A stretch of DNA of 64,000 bases from Flammeovirgaceae bacterium UBA2371 (GTDB lineage: Bacteria > Bacteroidota > Bacteroidia > Cytophagales > Cyclobacteriaceae): positions 201 to 64,200 of the forward strand of contig DDTF01000018.1 of NCBI GenBank assembly GCA_002345965.1, in the 5' to 3' direction. The notes beneath the pieces are model-generated. The model searched no databases. It had not been told where the DNA came from and worked only from the letters and a program-made list of their open reading frames with translations. Both the position numbers and the translations under genes were made by a program. Positions 8,106-15,854 of this stretch are shown piece after piece. Positions within the stretch are counted from its first letter, which is position 1. Every line of letters starts with the position of its first letter.

Positions 8106-9473
8106 TTATTCTAGGAGGTTGCAAAAGTTGTATTCTGGATCAATATTAATAAAAACATCCTTTCGTGCTTTGCTAAACCATTTCTCCAATGCTATGTCTT
8201 TCTTCTCGGCAAGTGCTGCTGCCTGTATTCTGTGCCAGTCATCTTTTAAGTTGGCCTGATGTGGTGGCAGCTTGGTTTTAAAGTATAAAATCCTAACCGC
8301 ATCTTTGCCATCGTCCGTTCTGTATCTAATAGGTCTGCTGATGTCTCCTGTCTTCATGGTATCAATCGTAAAATAAACCACAGGGTCAATTTCTTTAATA
8401 GAGATTTTTGTGCCACCATCTGCGTCAGTAAAAAATCCCCCTTGTCCTTTTGTCGCCTGGTCATCTGAATATTCTTTTGCCGCTCTCTGAAATTTGATAC
8501 TGTCAGTTACGATTTTCATTCTCAAACTGTCCATGAATTTCTCTGTACGGTTGATGTCCTCCTCAGAAGGTGCGGCCGAGATTAAAATATGCCGAGAGTT
8601 GTACTCATTACCTCTTCTGTCTATGAGCTGCATAATGTGAAATCCAAAGGGTGACTCGAAAGGCATAGATATTTCACCCTTTCGCAATCTGAAGGCGGTT
8701 GCTTCAAAAGCTGGTACCATAGCACCGCGTCCTACATACCCCATTTCACCACCATTGAACTGCGCACTGGGATCTTCAGAAAATTGTTTCGCCAGCTCAT
8801 TAAAGTTTTCACCACGAATTATCCGTTCCCTGATCTCTGTCAATTTTTGTCTTGCCTCCTCTTTTTGAGCGTCACTAACCTTTGCTATCCTCACAATCTG
8901 TGCTACTTCTACATCTGAGGAGTAGAAAGGCAAGCTGTCTTCAGGAATTTTGTGAAAAAATCTGCGCACCTCAGCAGGCGTTACTGAGATATCCTTCGTT
9001 ATTCTTTGGGTCATCTCATTACCCAGCATCTGCTCTCGAATCTGGTCTCTGAGGTCGAGCCTTATCTCATCCATGGTTTTGCCATAGGCACGCTCAAGCT
9101 CTTCTGGCGAATTACCAGAGCTCTGCAAAATCATCTGCATCCTTCTGGTTGTATTTTGATCTACATCATTATCAGTGACTATTACAGAATCTATTTCCGC
9201 CTTTGCTACCATCAGCTTATTTACAATAAGTCTGTTTAACAGTCCGCATTTTGCATTAGTCGATGATGGGTTACCTTCGGCCAGGTAGTTTTGGTAAGTG
9301 CCTTCCAATTCGCTTTTGAGCACGATGTAATTGTCAACCTTGGCAATAATCTTGTCCACCAAAAATCCCGGATCGTCTTGTGCCCCCAAAATGGGTGATA
9401 CAAGTATTAAAGCCACAAACAGGCCTTTACTAACGGTATATTTCAAAATCCTTGTTTTCAGCTGCCTTTTCAT
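8106..9473 (-). CDS. surA: SurA-like periplasmic peptidyl-prolyl isomerase (two parvulin domains)
   Basis: A 455-aa exported chaperone. A basic N-terminus and hydrophobic signal (LFVALILVSPILGAQ) precede a SurA N-domain. Two parvulin domains follow, the first at about residues 180-275 (SEDPSAQFNGGEMGYVGRG, ending FGFHIMQL) and the second at about 285-385 (RHILISAAPSEED, YSDDQATKGQGGFF). Length and order match SurA, which escorts outer-membrane proteins to the Bam complex (family knowledge). I used the ATG at 9473. It overlaps the 3' end of the preceding lipoprotein gene by 44 bases. A longer TTG start at 9500 would only add a charged extension before the signal peptide. Confidence 0.88.
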   Translation of the reverse strand: MKRQLKTRILKYTVSKGLFVALILVSPILGAQDDPGFLVDKIIAKVDNYIVLKSELEGTYQNYLAEGNPSSTNAKCGLLNRLIVNKLMVAKAEIDSVIVTDNDVDQNTTRRMQMILQSSGNSPEELERAYGKTMDEIRLDLRDQIREQMLGNEMTQRITKDISVTPAEVRRFFHKIPEDSLPFYSSDVEVAQIVRIAKVSDAQKEEARQKLTEIRERIIRGENFNELAKQFSEDPSAQFNGGEMGYVGRGAMVPAFEATAFRLRKGEISMPFESPFGFHIMQLIDRRGNEYNSRHILISAAPSEEDINRTEKFMDSLRMKIVTDSIKFQRAAKEYSDDQATKGQGGFFTDADGGTKISIKEIDPVVYFTIDTMKTGDISRPIRYRTDDGKDAVRILYFKTKLPPHQANLKDDWHRIQAAALAEKKDIALEKWFSKARKDVFINIDPEYNFCNLLE

Positions 9474-10320
9474 ACACTTCGTCTTCCAATTTTCGCGCAA
9501 GTTCTACTTTTCTTTTGTTAATAATAATATTTTTTATGTCCTCTTTAACGAATTCAAGTGGGGATACATTATCTGAAATTTTATAGGCATCTATCTTCAG
9601 GTAGTACAAATACCCCGCATCACTGGTTTCGTAGTAGGGGTAGCTTTTCAAAAATTGAATTTTATTAGGAATCTCAGCAAGAGGTGAATTGACCACTAAT
9701 TTGTCAAATTCAATCCATGTTGAATCGGAAAGATGATAAGCGGTGCTGAAACTCAAGCAATAAGACTTGAGATCTCCTTTGTCCTTCTCTTTATTTGAAA
9801 AGATCAGATCTTTTATTCTGTTGGTTCGAGGGGCTCCCTGTGGTACTTTAATAAAAGTGCCTCTGATAATATTCTGTTTAAGAATGAAGTTGTCAAGATT
9901 TGCATTATAGTATTCCTGAATCTCCGCATCCGAAACTTCCTTGCTCATGTTTTGCTGAATGTATAATTTCTGAAATTGATACCCTATCAGGCTATATCTG
10001 TAATCCAGTATCTTTCGTTCTACCTCTGCCTCATTGATGTCAATTCGTTTCAGTGCTTCATTGATCAACACTTGTTTTCTTATCCAACTGTTGATGTAAG
10101 CGGTCAGCCTGGCAACGCTGTCTTCCTTTGGTGTGTTGCTTGTTACAATCCCCTCCAGCTCGTCAAGATAGAGGAAGGTATCGTTTACTCTGGCAACGGG
10201 TCTTCGACCTAGCTCCTCTTCGGATTGCTCCTTTTTCATTCGAATAAGATCGCAACTGGTCAACGACAGCAATGTACCGAATACAATAGCCGTCATTATT
10301 ATTCCCGAATGACTGCTCAT
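9430..10320 (-). CDS. SurA_N-like periplasmic lipoprotein
   Basis: A 296-aa lipoprotein. From the ATG at 10320 it reads MSSHSGIIMTAIVFGTLLSL, then a lipobox TSC, giving an acylated N-terminus. The rest is mostly helical (ARVNDTFLYLDELEGIV, YINSWIRKQVLINEALKRI, SDAEIQEYYNANLDNF), like the N-domain of SurA/PpiD chaperones. I see no clear parvulin catalytic domain. The open frame extends upstream to 10443, but that part overlaps the neighbouring gene and hides the signal peptide. The chosen ATG lies 26 bases after the previous stop. It sits between two parvulin genes, so an accessory role in outer-membrane protein folding is the best inference. Confidence 0.75.
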   Translation of the reverse strand: MSSHSGIIMTAIVFGTLLSLTSCDLIRMKKEQSEEELGRRPVARVNDTFLYLDELEGIVTSNTPKEDSVARLTAYINSWIRKQVLINEALKRIDINEAEVERKILDYRYSLIGYQFQKLYIQQNMSKEVSDAEIQEYYNANLDNFILKQNIIRGTFIKVPQGAPRTNRIKDLIFSNKEKDKGDLKSYCLSFSTAYHLSDSTWIEFDKLVVNSPLAEIPNKIQFLKSYPYYETSDAGYLYYLKIDAYKISDNVSPLEFVKEDIKNIIINKRKVELARKLEDEVYEKAAENKDFEIYR

Positions 10321-10346
10321 GAATTGCTTAATCCAATGTGAAACTT

Positions 10347-12293
10347 TCAAAGTTTGTCTTTTGAGGTTAATTCTACGATTGCTTTCTTCTTGCCTTTTGC
10401 ATTCAACTTTACACGATATTTGCCCTTTAATTGAGCTATCCAATCTCTCTCCAACTTATCCTGATAATCCGATATCACATTAGCCCTTACTTCTTCGAAT
10501 TTCTTAATTCCTGGTGGCATCAGTTTAATTGCCTCCACAAGATAATACATTCCGTTTGCTTCTGCTTCGTGCAGGCCTACCGTCCAATTGATATTGTTGA
10601 TCGCCTCGTGTTCTCCCTTTTCAAAAGCCCTAAAAGGGGTTACAGACTTGAACTGCTTCATGTCTTCGGCCTTCAGGGTATCTCCAGAAATGATTCTGGA
10701 CTTCATAGCTTTTAAAAAGTCCCTATTGGCAGTCGCAAAAATTCTGGCCTCCAATCGCATGCCTGCTTCATACTTACCAGTATTCAAATCATAATATCTC
10801 CTTTGTCCTATAGAATCTTCTGAGGCTTTATTCCAAACTTCTTTTTCCATAATACTGAAGAGCAAAATACCTTCTCGGTATTCTTTAACCAGACTTCTGT
10901 ATTCAGGATTTTCATTTTGAAGTTTCTCATCTTCGGTTGCCGCAAGTGTCTCTTCCACAAATAGCTCGTACAATTGATTAATGTAGTTGCCAGGAGAAAT
11001 ATTAGTTGGTGACTGGTTTCGTAAAATGAAGTCAGAAAAATCGCCAACTGAATAAAATTTTCCGTTCAAGGAAAATAACCGATTCTCTTTTTCCAAACCT
11101 TCCGCAAGACTCCACTTTCCACTAATAAGCGCTGAGTCCGTCATGGCCTTAATTCGATCTAATCTTGAGGGGTCTTCCTTATAATTTAATTTTTTCTTTC
11201 TTTTTTCAATCAATAAGGTTTTTGAAATCGACATTCGCTCATCTCTCGCCACGCGTCTTTTTAATGATTCCTCTAATTCACTAAACGCAGGAAGTGCAAT
11301 TTTTTTTTCAAATCTGATTATATGCCATCCGAAGGAAGTCTGGAAGGGCTCGGAAATAGATCCCTGCTCATCCATTGCGAAAGCTACTTCTTCAAATTTT
11401 GGAGCCGAGGCAAGCGCTCCTGAGGCAAATGGCCTTAATCGTCCTCCGTTATCCTTAGTGCCTGGATCTTGAGAATACATTGCGCACATTTCATTCCAAT
11501 CACTCCCCTTTATCAATTTCTCATATACTTCACTTATCCTGTTTTTTGCTTGTTCATCTGAACCTCTCACCAGAATATGAGAAACCTCTACCTCTCCACT
11601 TGAAGGTCGTTTGTCTTCCACTTTTATCAGATGGTAGCCAAACCTTGTTCTTACAGGTTGCGATACATCTCCAACATTCAATTGAAAAGCTGCTTCCTCA
11701 AATGGATACACCATTTGTAATGCCGAAAAGTAGCCAAGTAATCCTCCGTTGGATTTTGCCGATGGGTCTTCGGAAAGCTCTCGTGCCAATTTATCAAATT
11801 GCTCTCCAGCCAAAACTTTTTCACGAATTGAAAGCGCCTTATTGTAGGCAACAAGTGTATCTGAGGGCGCAGCATCTGGCGGTGAACTGACAAGAATATG
11901 GGATGCTTTTATTTCCCAACCCAACCTGTCATAAGCCTCCTTCACCAATTTATACAGTATATCAGTTTCAGCAATAAATGGTTTTCTGAGTTCTTCCTTA
12001 TAGGTGTTCAATTCTTTTATAAAAGCATCTGAAGCATCCATTTTTCTGGATTCTGCCTCCATCACTTTTAATTTAAAATTGATGTATAACTCGAGGTACT
12101 CCTCAATATTTTCTTTGGTAATTTCTTCTGACTGATTTTGGTGGTTTTTGTTGTAAAGGAATACAAACTCGTTCACCCCCACTGACTTTTCATTGATAGT
12201 AAAAAGAGGGAAGTCTTTAATTTGTTTCTGGCCAATCGCTTTGGTAGTGAAAGCCAGCATGATCACGCCTAAAAAAAGATTATAATACCTCAT
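10347..12293 (-). CDS. Periplasmic peptidyl-prolyl isomerase with two tandem parvulin domains
   Basis: A 648-aa secreted protein (signal YYNLFLGVIMLAFTTKAIGQ). An N-terminal helical region is followed by two adjacent parvulin domains. The first is at about residues 130-228 (KASHILVSSPPD, LSEDPSAKSNGGLLGYF, FGYHLIKVED) and the second at about 232-328 (EVSHILVRG, SQDPGTKDNGGRLRPF, FGWHIIRFEKK). A C-terminal region of about 300 residues has no recognised domain. Each parvulin unit has the expected HILV start and FGxH end. It is likely a periplasmic folding factor for outer-membrane or secreted proteins. I used the ATG at 12293. It lies 39 bases after the thiol-disulfide lipoprotein gene and heads the chaperone group. 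Confidence 0.85.
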   Translation of the reverse strand: MRYYNLFLGVIMLAFTTKAIGQKQIKDFPLFTINEKSVGVNEFVFLYNKNHQNQSEEITKENIEEYLELYINFKLKVMEAESRKMDASDAFIKELNTYKEELRKPFIAETDILYKLVKEAYDRLGWEIKASHILVSSPPDAAPSDTLVAYNKALSIREKVLAGEQFDKLARELSEDPSAKSNGGLLGYFSALQMVYPFEEAAFQLNVGDVSQPVRTRFGYHLIKVEDKRPSSGEVEVSHILVRGSDEQAKNRISEVYEKLIKGSDWNEMCAMYSQDPGTKDNGGRLRPFASGALASAPKFEEVAFAMDEQGSISEPFQTSFGWHIIRFEKKIALPAFSELEESLKRRVARDERMSISKTLLIEKRKKKLNYKEDPSRLDRIKAMTDSALISGKWSLAEGLEKENRLFSLNGKFYSVGDFSDFILRNQSPTNISPGNYINQLYELFVEETLAATEDEKLQNENPEYRSLVKEYREGILLFSIMEKEVWNKASEDSIGQRRYYDLNTGKYEAGMRLEARIFATANRDFLKAMKSRIISGDTLKAEDMKQFKSVTPFRAFEKGEHEAINNINWTVGLHEAEANGMYYLVEAIKLMPPGIKKFEEVRANVISDYQDKLERDWIAQLKGKYRVKLNAKGKKKAIVELTSKDKL

Positions 12294-12332
12294 CAATAAA
12301 TATCAAGAAGTTGATTGTAATAGAAGCCTATT

Positions 12333-12845
12333 CTACTTTTTTACAAATGAAAGTATGTGATCCACTGAAGTGGTACTTGTAAATTCCCTAATAGGCAGAA
12401 GCTCTTTGTTGTAAAGTCGCATGTGAGGCAAATCATAAACACGCAACAAATTAAAGGTGTTTACCGGACTGGCATAAGCAAACTTTACATTTTTAAAATT
12501 CTTCAATCCGTACTTTTCAGAAAAGTCTTTAAGTTCATCCATTGGAACTGATCCTATCATGATAATGGTGACATCCTCTAATTTGTCCATGTTTTGATAA
12601 AACTCCTGAGCCTGAGTCTGGCAATGATCACAACCCGGGTTATACACAACAGCAATGAGTGAACCTCTCAGGTCTGATTTTGTAAATTCTAACTTCGTGC
12701 CGTCCAAGGCAAGCATTTCCAATTTATCCAACTCACCCATGCTGACAGGCTGATCATCTTTAGATCCGCACCCGTTTATAGTTAACGCAACCAAGACGGC
12801 AACAAAAACCATCGCAATTATTGCTATCCTTCTTTTGTTCATCAT
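12333..12845 (-). CDS. Thioredoxin-like/redoxin lipoprotein (CDHC)
   Basis: A 170-aa lipoprotein with a signal helix and a lipobox ending at Cys26 (TINGC). A thioredoxin-fold domain follows with the motif GCDHC (Cys72, Cys75) at the end of the first beta strand (LIAVVYNPGCDHCQTQ). A cis-proline region appears as VYDLPHMRLYN. CDHC is not the CPxC/CGPC of the usual TlpA or thioredoxin, so the redox potential may differ. The likely role is periplasmic disulfide exchange or monitoring. It ends 39 bases before the first parvulin gene and starts 2 bases after the RsbW-like gene, tying the regulatory and chaperone genes together. Confidence 0.78.
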   Translation of the reverse strand: MMNKRRIAIIAMVFVAVLVALTINGCGSKDDQPVSMGELDKLEMLALDGTKLEFTKSDLRGSLIAVVYNPGCDHCQTQAQEFYQNMDKLEDVTIIMIGSVPMDELKDFSEKYGLKNFKNVKFAYASPVNTFNLLRVYDLPHMRLYNKELLPIREFTSTTSVDHILSFVKK

Positions 12846-12847
12846 AA

Positions 12848-13273
12848 CTAGTCTATTCTATTTTTAAACTCTTTGGTTAACCGGCAAACATTTTTGCCGT
12901 CTTTCGTTCCATATTCTACGCTATCCATGATAGATTTTACCAGTCGTATCCCTAATCCTCCCTTTCTTTTCTCATGAATCAGATTATCCATTTTAGGTTC
13001 GCTGAATGCATTGATGTCAAAAACGTTTCCGTCATCGATGATTTCAAATACAAGCCTTCCTTTTTGGGGCTCTAGTATACAAAGCTCAATTTTGTGATCT
13101 GGATTGCAATGGTGTGCATGAATCATGAGGTTGGAACACATCTCATCTATAGCCAGCACAATGGCGCTCATTTCCAGATCAGGAATATCATATCCCTTCA
13201 GCGAAGTTCTTATGAACTCCCTAATCCCCTTCAGGTTGCTTAAACTACATCCTATGTTATACCGATAATTCAT
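12848..13273 (-). CDS. RsbW/SpoIIAB-like anti-sigma-type serine kinase
   Basis: A 141-aa GHKL ATPase of the anti-sigma kinase type. The N box is IDEMCSNLMIHAHH, the G1 box IIDDGNVFD and the G2 box KGGLGIRLVKSIMD. There is no histidine phosphoacceptor or sensor domain, as in RsbW/SpoIIAB proteins that bind a client and phosphorylate a STAS antagonist (family knowledge). The ATG overlaps the end of the STAS gene by 17 bases, a typical partner-switch pairing. Bacteroidota generally lack sigma-B, so the client is unlikely to be that factor, and none is visible nearby. Confidence 0.82.
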   Translation of the reverse strand: MNYRYNIGCSLSNLKGIREFIRTSLKGYDIPDLEMSAIVLAIDEMCSNLMIHAHHCNPDHKIELCILEPQKGRLVFEIIDDGNVFDINAFSEPKMDNLIHEKRKGGLGIRLVKSIMDSVEYGTKDGKNVCRLTKEFKNRID

Positions 13274-13607
13274 TTACTAACTGCTTAGCCTCCTCTTTTG
13301 TAGCTCGAATATGTAGCAAATCGGCCAGGCCAAGTATGCTGAAATTGTTTGCTACCTTTTCGTTCAAACCATACATCACCATGCAAATCGATTTGTCTTT
13401 GAACTCTTCAATATAAGACATGAAAACACCCAGACCAGCAGAGGAGATGTATTCCAGGGAACTACAATCCACAAGAATTTTTTTGAATCCTTCCCCTACA
13501 CTTTTGGCAATGGAGAGATCTAATTCAATGGACGAACTGGCATCAATCTCACCTATGATAGCAAGGGTGTCTATTCCGTCCTCTTGTAGTCTTTTGATTT
13601 GAACCAT
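13257..13607 (-). CDS. STAS-domain anti-anti-sigma-type protein
   Basis: A 116-aa single STAS domain (RsbV/SpoIIAA type). The conserved loop reads DCSSLEYISSAGLGVFMSY, and by alignment with SpoIIAA the phosphorylatable serine would be Ser56. These proteins bind the anti-sigma kinase when unphosphorylated (family knowledge). It is followed, with overlap, by the RsbW-like kinase gene and preceded by an RsbU-like phosphatase gene 35 bases upstream. The phosphatase-antagonist-kinase triplet is therefore complete. Confidence 0.86.
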   Translation of the reverse strand: MVQIKRLQEDGIDTLAIIGEIDASSSIELDLSIAKSVGEGFKKILVDCSSLEYISSAGLGVFMSYIEEFKDKSICMVMYGLNEKVANNFSILGLADLLHIRATKEEAKQLVNELSV

Positions 13608-13642
13608 CTTATTTAACGATTTTAATTTCCATTAGTTCTGTT

Positions 13643-15703
13643 CTATTTAAATCTTATGATCATTGATGTAAAATCATCATTTATATCGTCTGTGCCCGAA
13701 TATTCGTAAAGACTTGAAATTAAGTGCTCCTGAATACCTTTAGCGCTTTTGTCTTTTGCCTCCAAAATGGTGCGCTCCAGATTTTTGTACCCAAACTCTT
13801 CCCCCTTGCTGTCATTGGCCTCCGTAATCCCATCGGTGTACAATACCATAATATCACCTTTTTTATAATCCAGTTGGTAAACCTCTATCATATTGCAATA
13901 GCTTTTGTTCTTTACCATGCCTAAAGCGGCCCCTTTGTCCTTTAGAAATTCTGCATTATCCCCCTTTGCATGATAGTAAAGTACTGGACAATGTCCAGCC
14001 CTGGAATAAGTAATCTTCCGTTCAAGGCTATCCACAATAAAATAAATGGCTGAAATGAACGATCCTCTCTCAAGACAGAATACGAGCGCCTGATTGGCAC
14101 GTATCATGAATTCTCGTGGATCGAGTTCCTGTTGTGCCAGGCTGTGAAATATCCCCTTCATCTGAGACATATGAAATGCCGCAGTAGTTCCCTTACCTGA
14201 CACATCTGCAATTATCAGTGCCACTTTATGCTCATTTATTCTTATGGTATCATAGTAGTCGCCTCCTACCTCATCCGCTGATTGAGAGAACGCAGCAATA
14301 TCAAAATCACCATTCGATTCCAGGTTTTCTGGCAAGAGGCTTTTCTGTACCGTCTTGGCAATTTTCAATTCTTCCTTATACCTCTCATTCTGGAATGCCT
14401 CTTCCAGCAATCTGAAATTTTCTATTGAAATGCCTGCCTGATTGGCAAAGGTGGAAACCACCCTGGTCATTTCTTTATTAAAACCATCTGGAAGTTCTTT
14501 TAATATAGCCAGTGTTCCTATGGGCTCTCCTTTTACAACAATTGGAAAGGAAAGCAACGAACGAAATCTTGCCCCTTTTAATGTGCCCAAATGCCGCGAC
14601 AAATTCTTGGTTCTGTCTGCCCCCTGATCCAACACACCTTTGATTTTATTATTGCGAATGTGCTCCTGTATAGCTTTGGCTTCCTGTTCAGATATTCCAT
14701 AGGTAAATACCCGATCTTCCTCTGAAGCACTTTTTATTTCAAGCCAGGCCGCATCTGCAAACACTGAGCTGACGGAGCTTTCCAATAAAATATTATAAAC
14801 ACTCTCTTCACTTTGTTCCGTTTGGATGGACTGGCTGATTCGTTGGAAGTTGACAACTTCTTCCAGCTTTTGCTCAAATACCGATGAAGTAGGCAAATTG
14901 AACAGTATTACCAGAAACGAAAACAGACTGTATGCCATTACAAATCCAAAAATGGATAGGCTAAATGTATGCGCCCTGAAATCCAAAAATGAAGTGGATT
15001 GAATACTGATAAAATCAGCGAGCCTGTTGGTGGTATAGAAAAAATATCCGAGATAGAAAAAAGCAAGCAATAGCAATAACAAACTTGTCCACTTCTGCTT
15101 GAAATTAAGGTAGGCTACCCACTTCATATTAGCCGAAAGCATCAGGCCTATTACACCCAACATCACTGCCAAAACTGTTCCCAATACTCCAGTAGTGCTT
15201 ATGTTGATACTATCATAGAGCAACGCAAAAAACAAGGTGAACTCAAACAGTGTCCATAACCTTATCAACCATTTAGATTTTTGATAAAGAATTAGTCGCT
15301 TCCATGAAGTGAAAGCAGCCATTAAGAAACTTAGAAAAAGCGCAAGATTGATGTGATATACTACGTCTGAAAAAAGCACATTGGAGGCCAGGGCAGTATT
15401 GCCCAGTAAAAACAAAATCAATCTCATCCCCAATGAAACTACCGTTGCCACCAGCCCGGTAGCAAATACCCTCCAAAGCAGATCTGTGAAATTGAGGTTC
15501 TCCTCCTTTTCAATTTTAAACTTATAATAGTAGAAGAGGCACAACACGTAGAGGTCAAACATGAACCTTGGAAGCCAGACAGGAATGTCGGGGTTCAGGC
15601 CTCTAATGTCGCTGAATAGGATGGTTACATCTGAAAAAACCAGTACCAACCAGGCTATGAAAGCGCCTAAAAAAGTAATCCGTATAAGGGCCTTGGCTCG
15701 CAA
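13643..15703 (-). CDS. Membrane-bound RsbU-like PP2C phosphatase with GAF domain
   Basis: A 686-aa protein. About seven hydrophobic helices fill residues 1-265. A GAF domain follows (about 285-435, VYNILLESSVSSVFADAAW to NQAGISIENF), then a linker (KEELKIAKTVQKSLLPENL) and a SpoIIE/RsbU PP2C domain (about 470-686) with metal-binding motifs GGDYYD and ADVSGKGTTAAF and the closing LYTDGITEA. It should sense a membrane or small-molecule signal and dephosphorylate the STAS protein encoded next. The start is a TTG at 15703. No ATG lies nearby in frame, so the start is uncertain. A terminator of the upstream guaB gene is just before it. Confidence 0.86.
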   Translation of the reverse strand: MRAKALIRITFLGAFIAWLVLVFSDVTILFSDIRGLNPDIPVWLPRFMFDLYVLCLFYYYKFKIEKEENLNFTDLLWRVFATGLVATVVSLGMRLILFLLGNTALASNVLFSDVVYHINLALFLSFLMAAFTSWKRLILYQKSKWLIRLWTLFEFTLFFALLYDSINISTTGVLGTVLAVMLGVIGLMLSANMKWVAYLNFKQKWTSLLLLLLAFFYLGYFFYTTNRLADFISIQSTSFLDFRAHTFSLSIFGFVMAYSLFSFLVILFNLPTSSVFEQKLEEVVNFQRISQSIQTEQSEESVYNILLESSVSSVFADAAWLEIKSASEEDRVFTYGISEQEAKAIQEHIRNNKIKGVLDQGADRTKNLSRHLGTLKGARFRSLLSFPIVVKGEPIGTLAILKELPDGFNKEMTRVVSTFANQAGISIENFRLLEEAFQNERYKEELKIAKTVQKSLLPENLESNGDFDIAAFSQSADEVGGDYYDTIRINEHKVALIIADVSGKGTTAAFHMSQMKGIFHSLAQQELDPREFMIRANQALVFCLERGSFISAIYFIVDSLERKITYSRAGHCPVLYYHAKGDNAEFLKDKGAALGMVKNKSYCNMIEVYQLDYKKGDIMVLYTDGITEANDSKGEEFGYKNLERTILEAKDKSAKGIQEHLISSLYEYSGTDDINDDFTSMIIRFK

Positions 15704-15720
15704 ATGAGGGCAGTATTGAT

Positions 15721-15749
15721 AAAAAATAGGCCAATTGAAAAATTGGCCT
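15721..15749 (-). terminator. Rho-independent terminator downstream of guaB
   Basis: A perfect 9-bp inverted repeat (arms AGGCCAATT at 15728-15736 and its complement at 15741-15749) with a 4-base loop. On the minus strand it is followed by A then six T (15721-15727). It lies 106 bases past the guaB stop and before the RsbU-like gene. Confidence 0.85.
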
Positions 15750-15765
15750 TACAATTATAGGAAAA

Positions 15766-15831
15766 GGAGGTTAGCTCATGAAATCTACAGCTGATCGAAA
15801 GTCGAGTTAATAGATCAAAATGCTAACCTCC
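15766..15831 (-). other. Nested inverted repeats in the guaB 3' untranslated region
   Basis: A perfect 10-bp inverted repeat, GGAGGTTAGC at 15766-15775 and its complement at 15822-15831. Inside are a second pair (ATCTA 15783-15787 / TAGAT 15811-15815) and a third (TCGA 15795-15798 / TCGA 15102+700=15802-15805) around a 3-base loop. In the guaB transcript these could form one long stem interrupted by internal loops, directly upstream of the terminator. No coding frame is evident. Function unknown. Confidence 0.5.
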
Positions 15832-15854
15832 CCCGTAAAATACCCCAATAAATC

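Noticed and set aside
11480..11890. 136-codon antisense frame within the parvulin gene
   Set aside because: Antisense to two conserved parvulin domains. No recognisable domain and a composition expected for a shadow frame.
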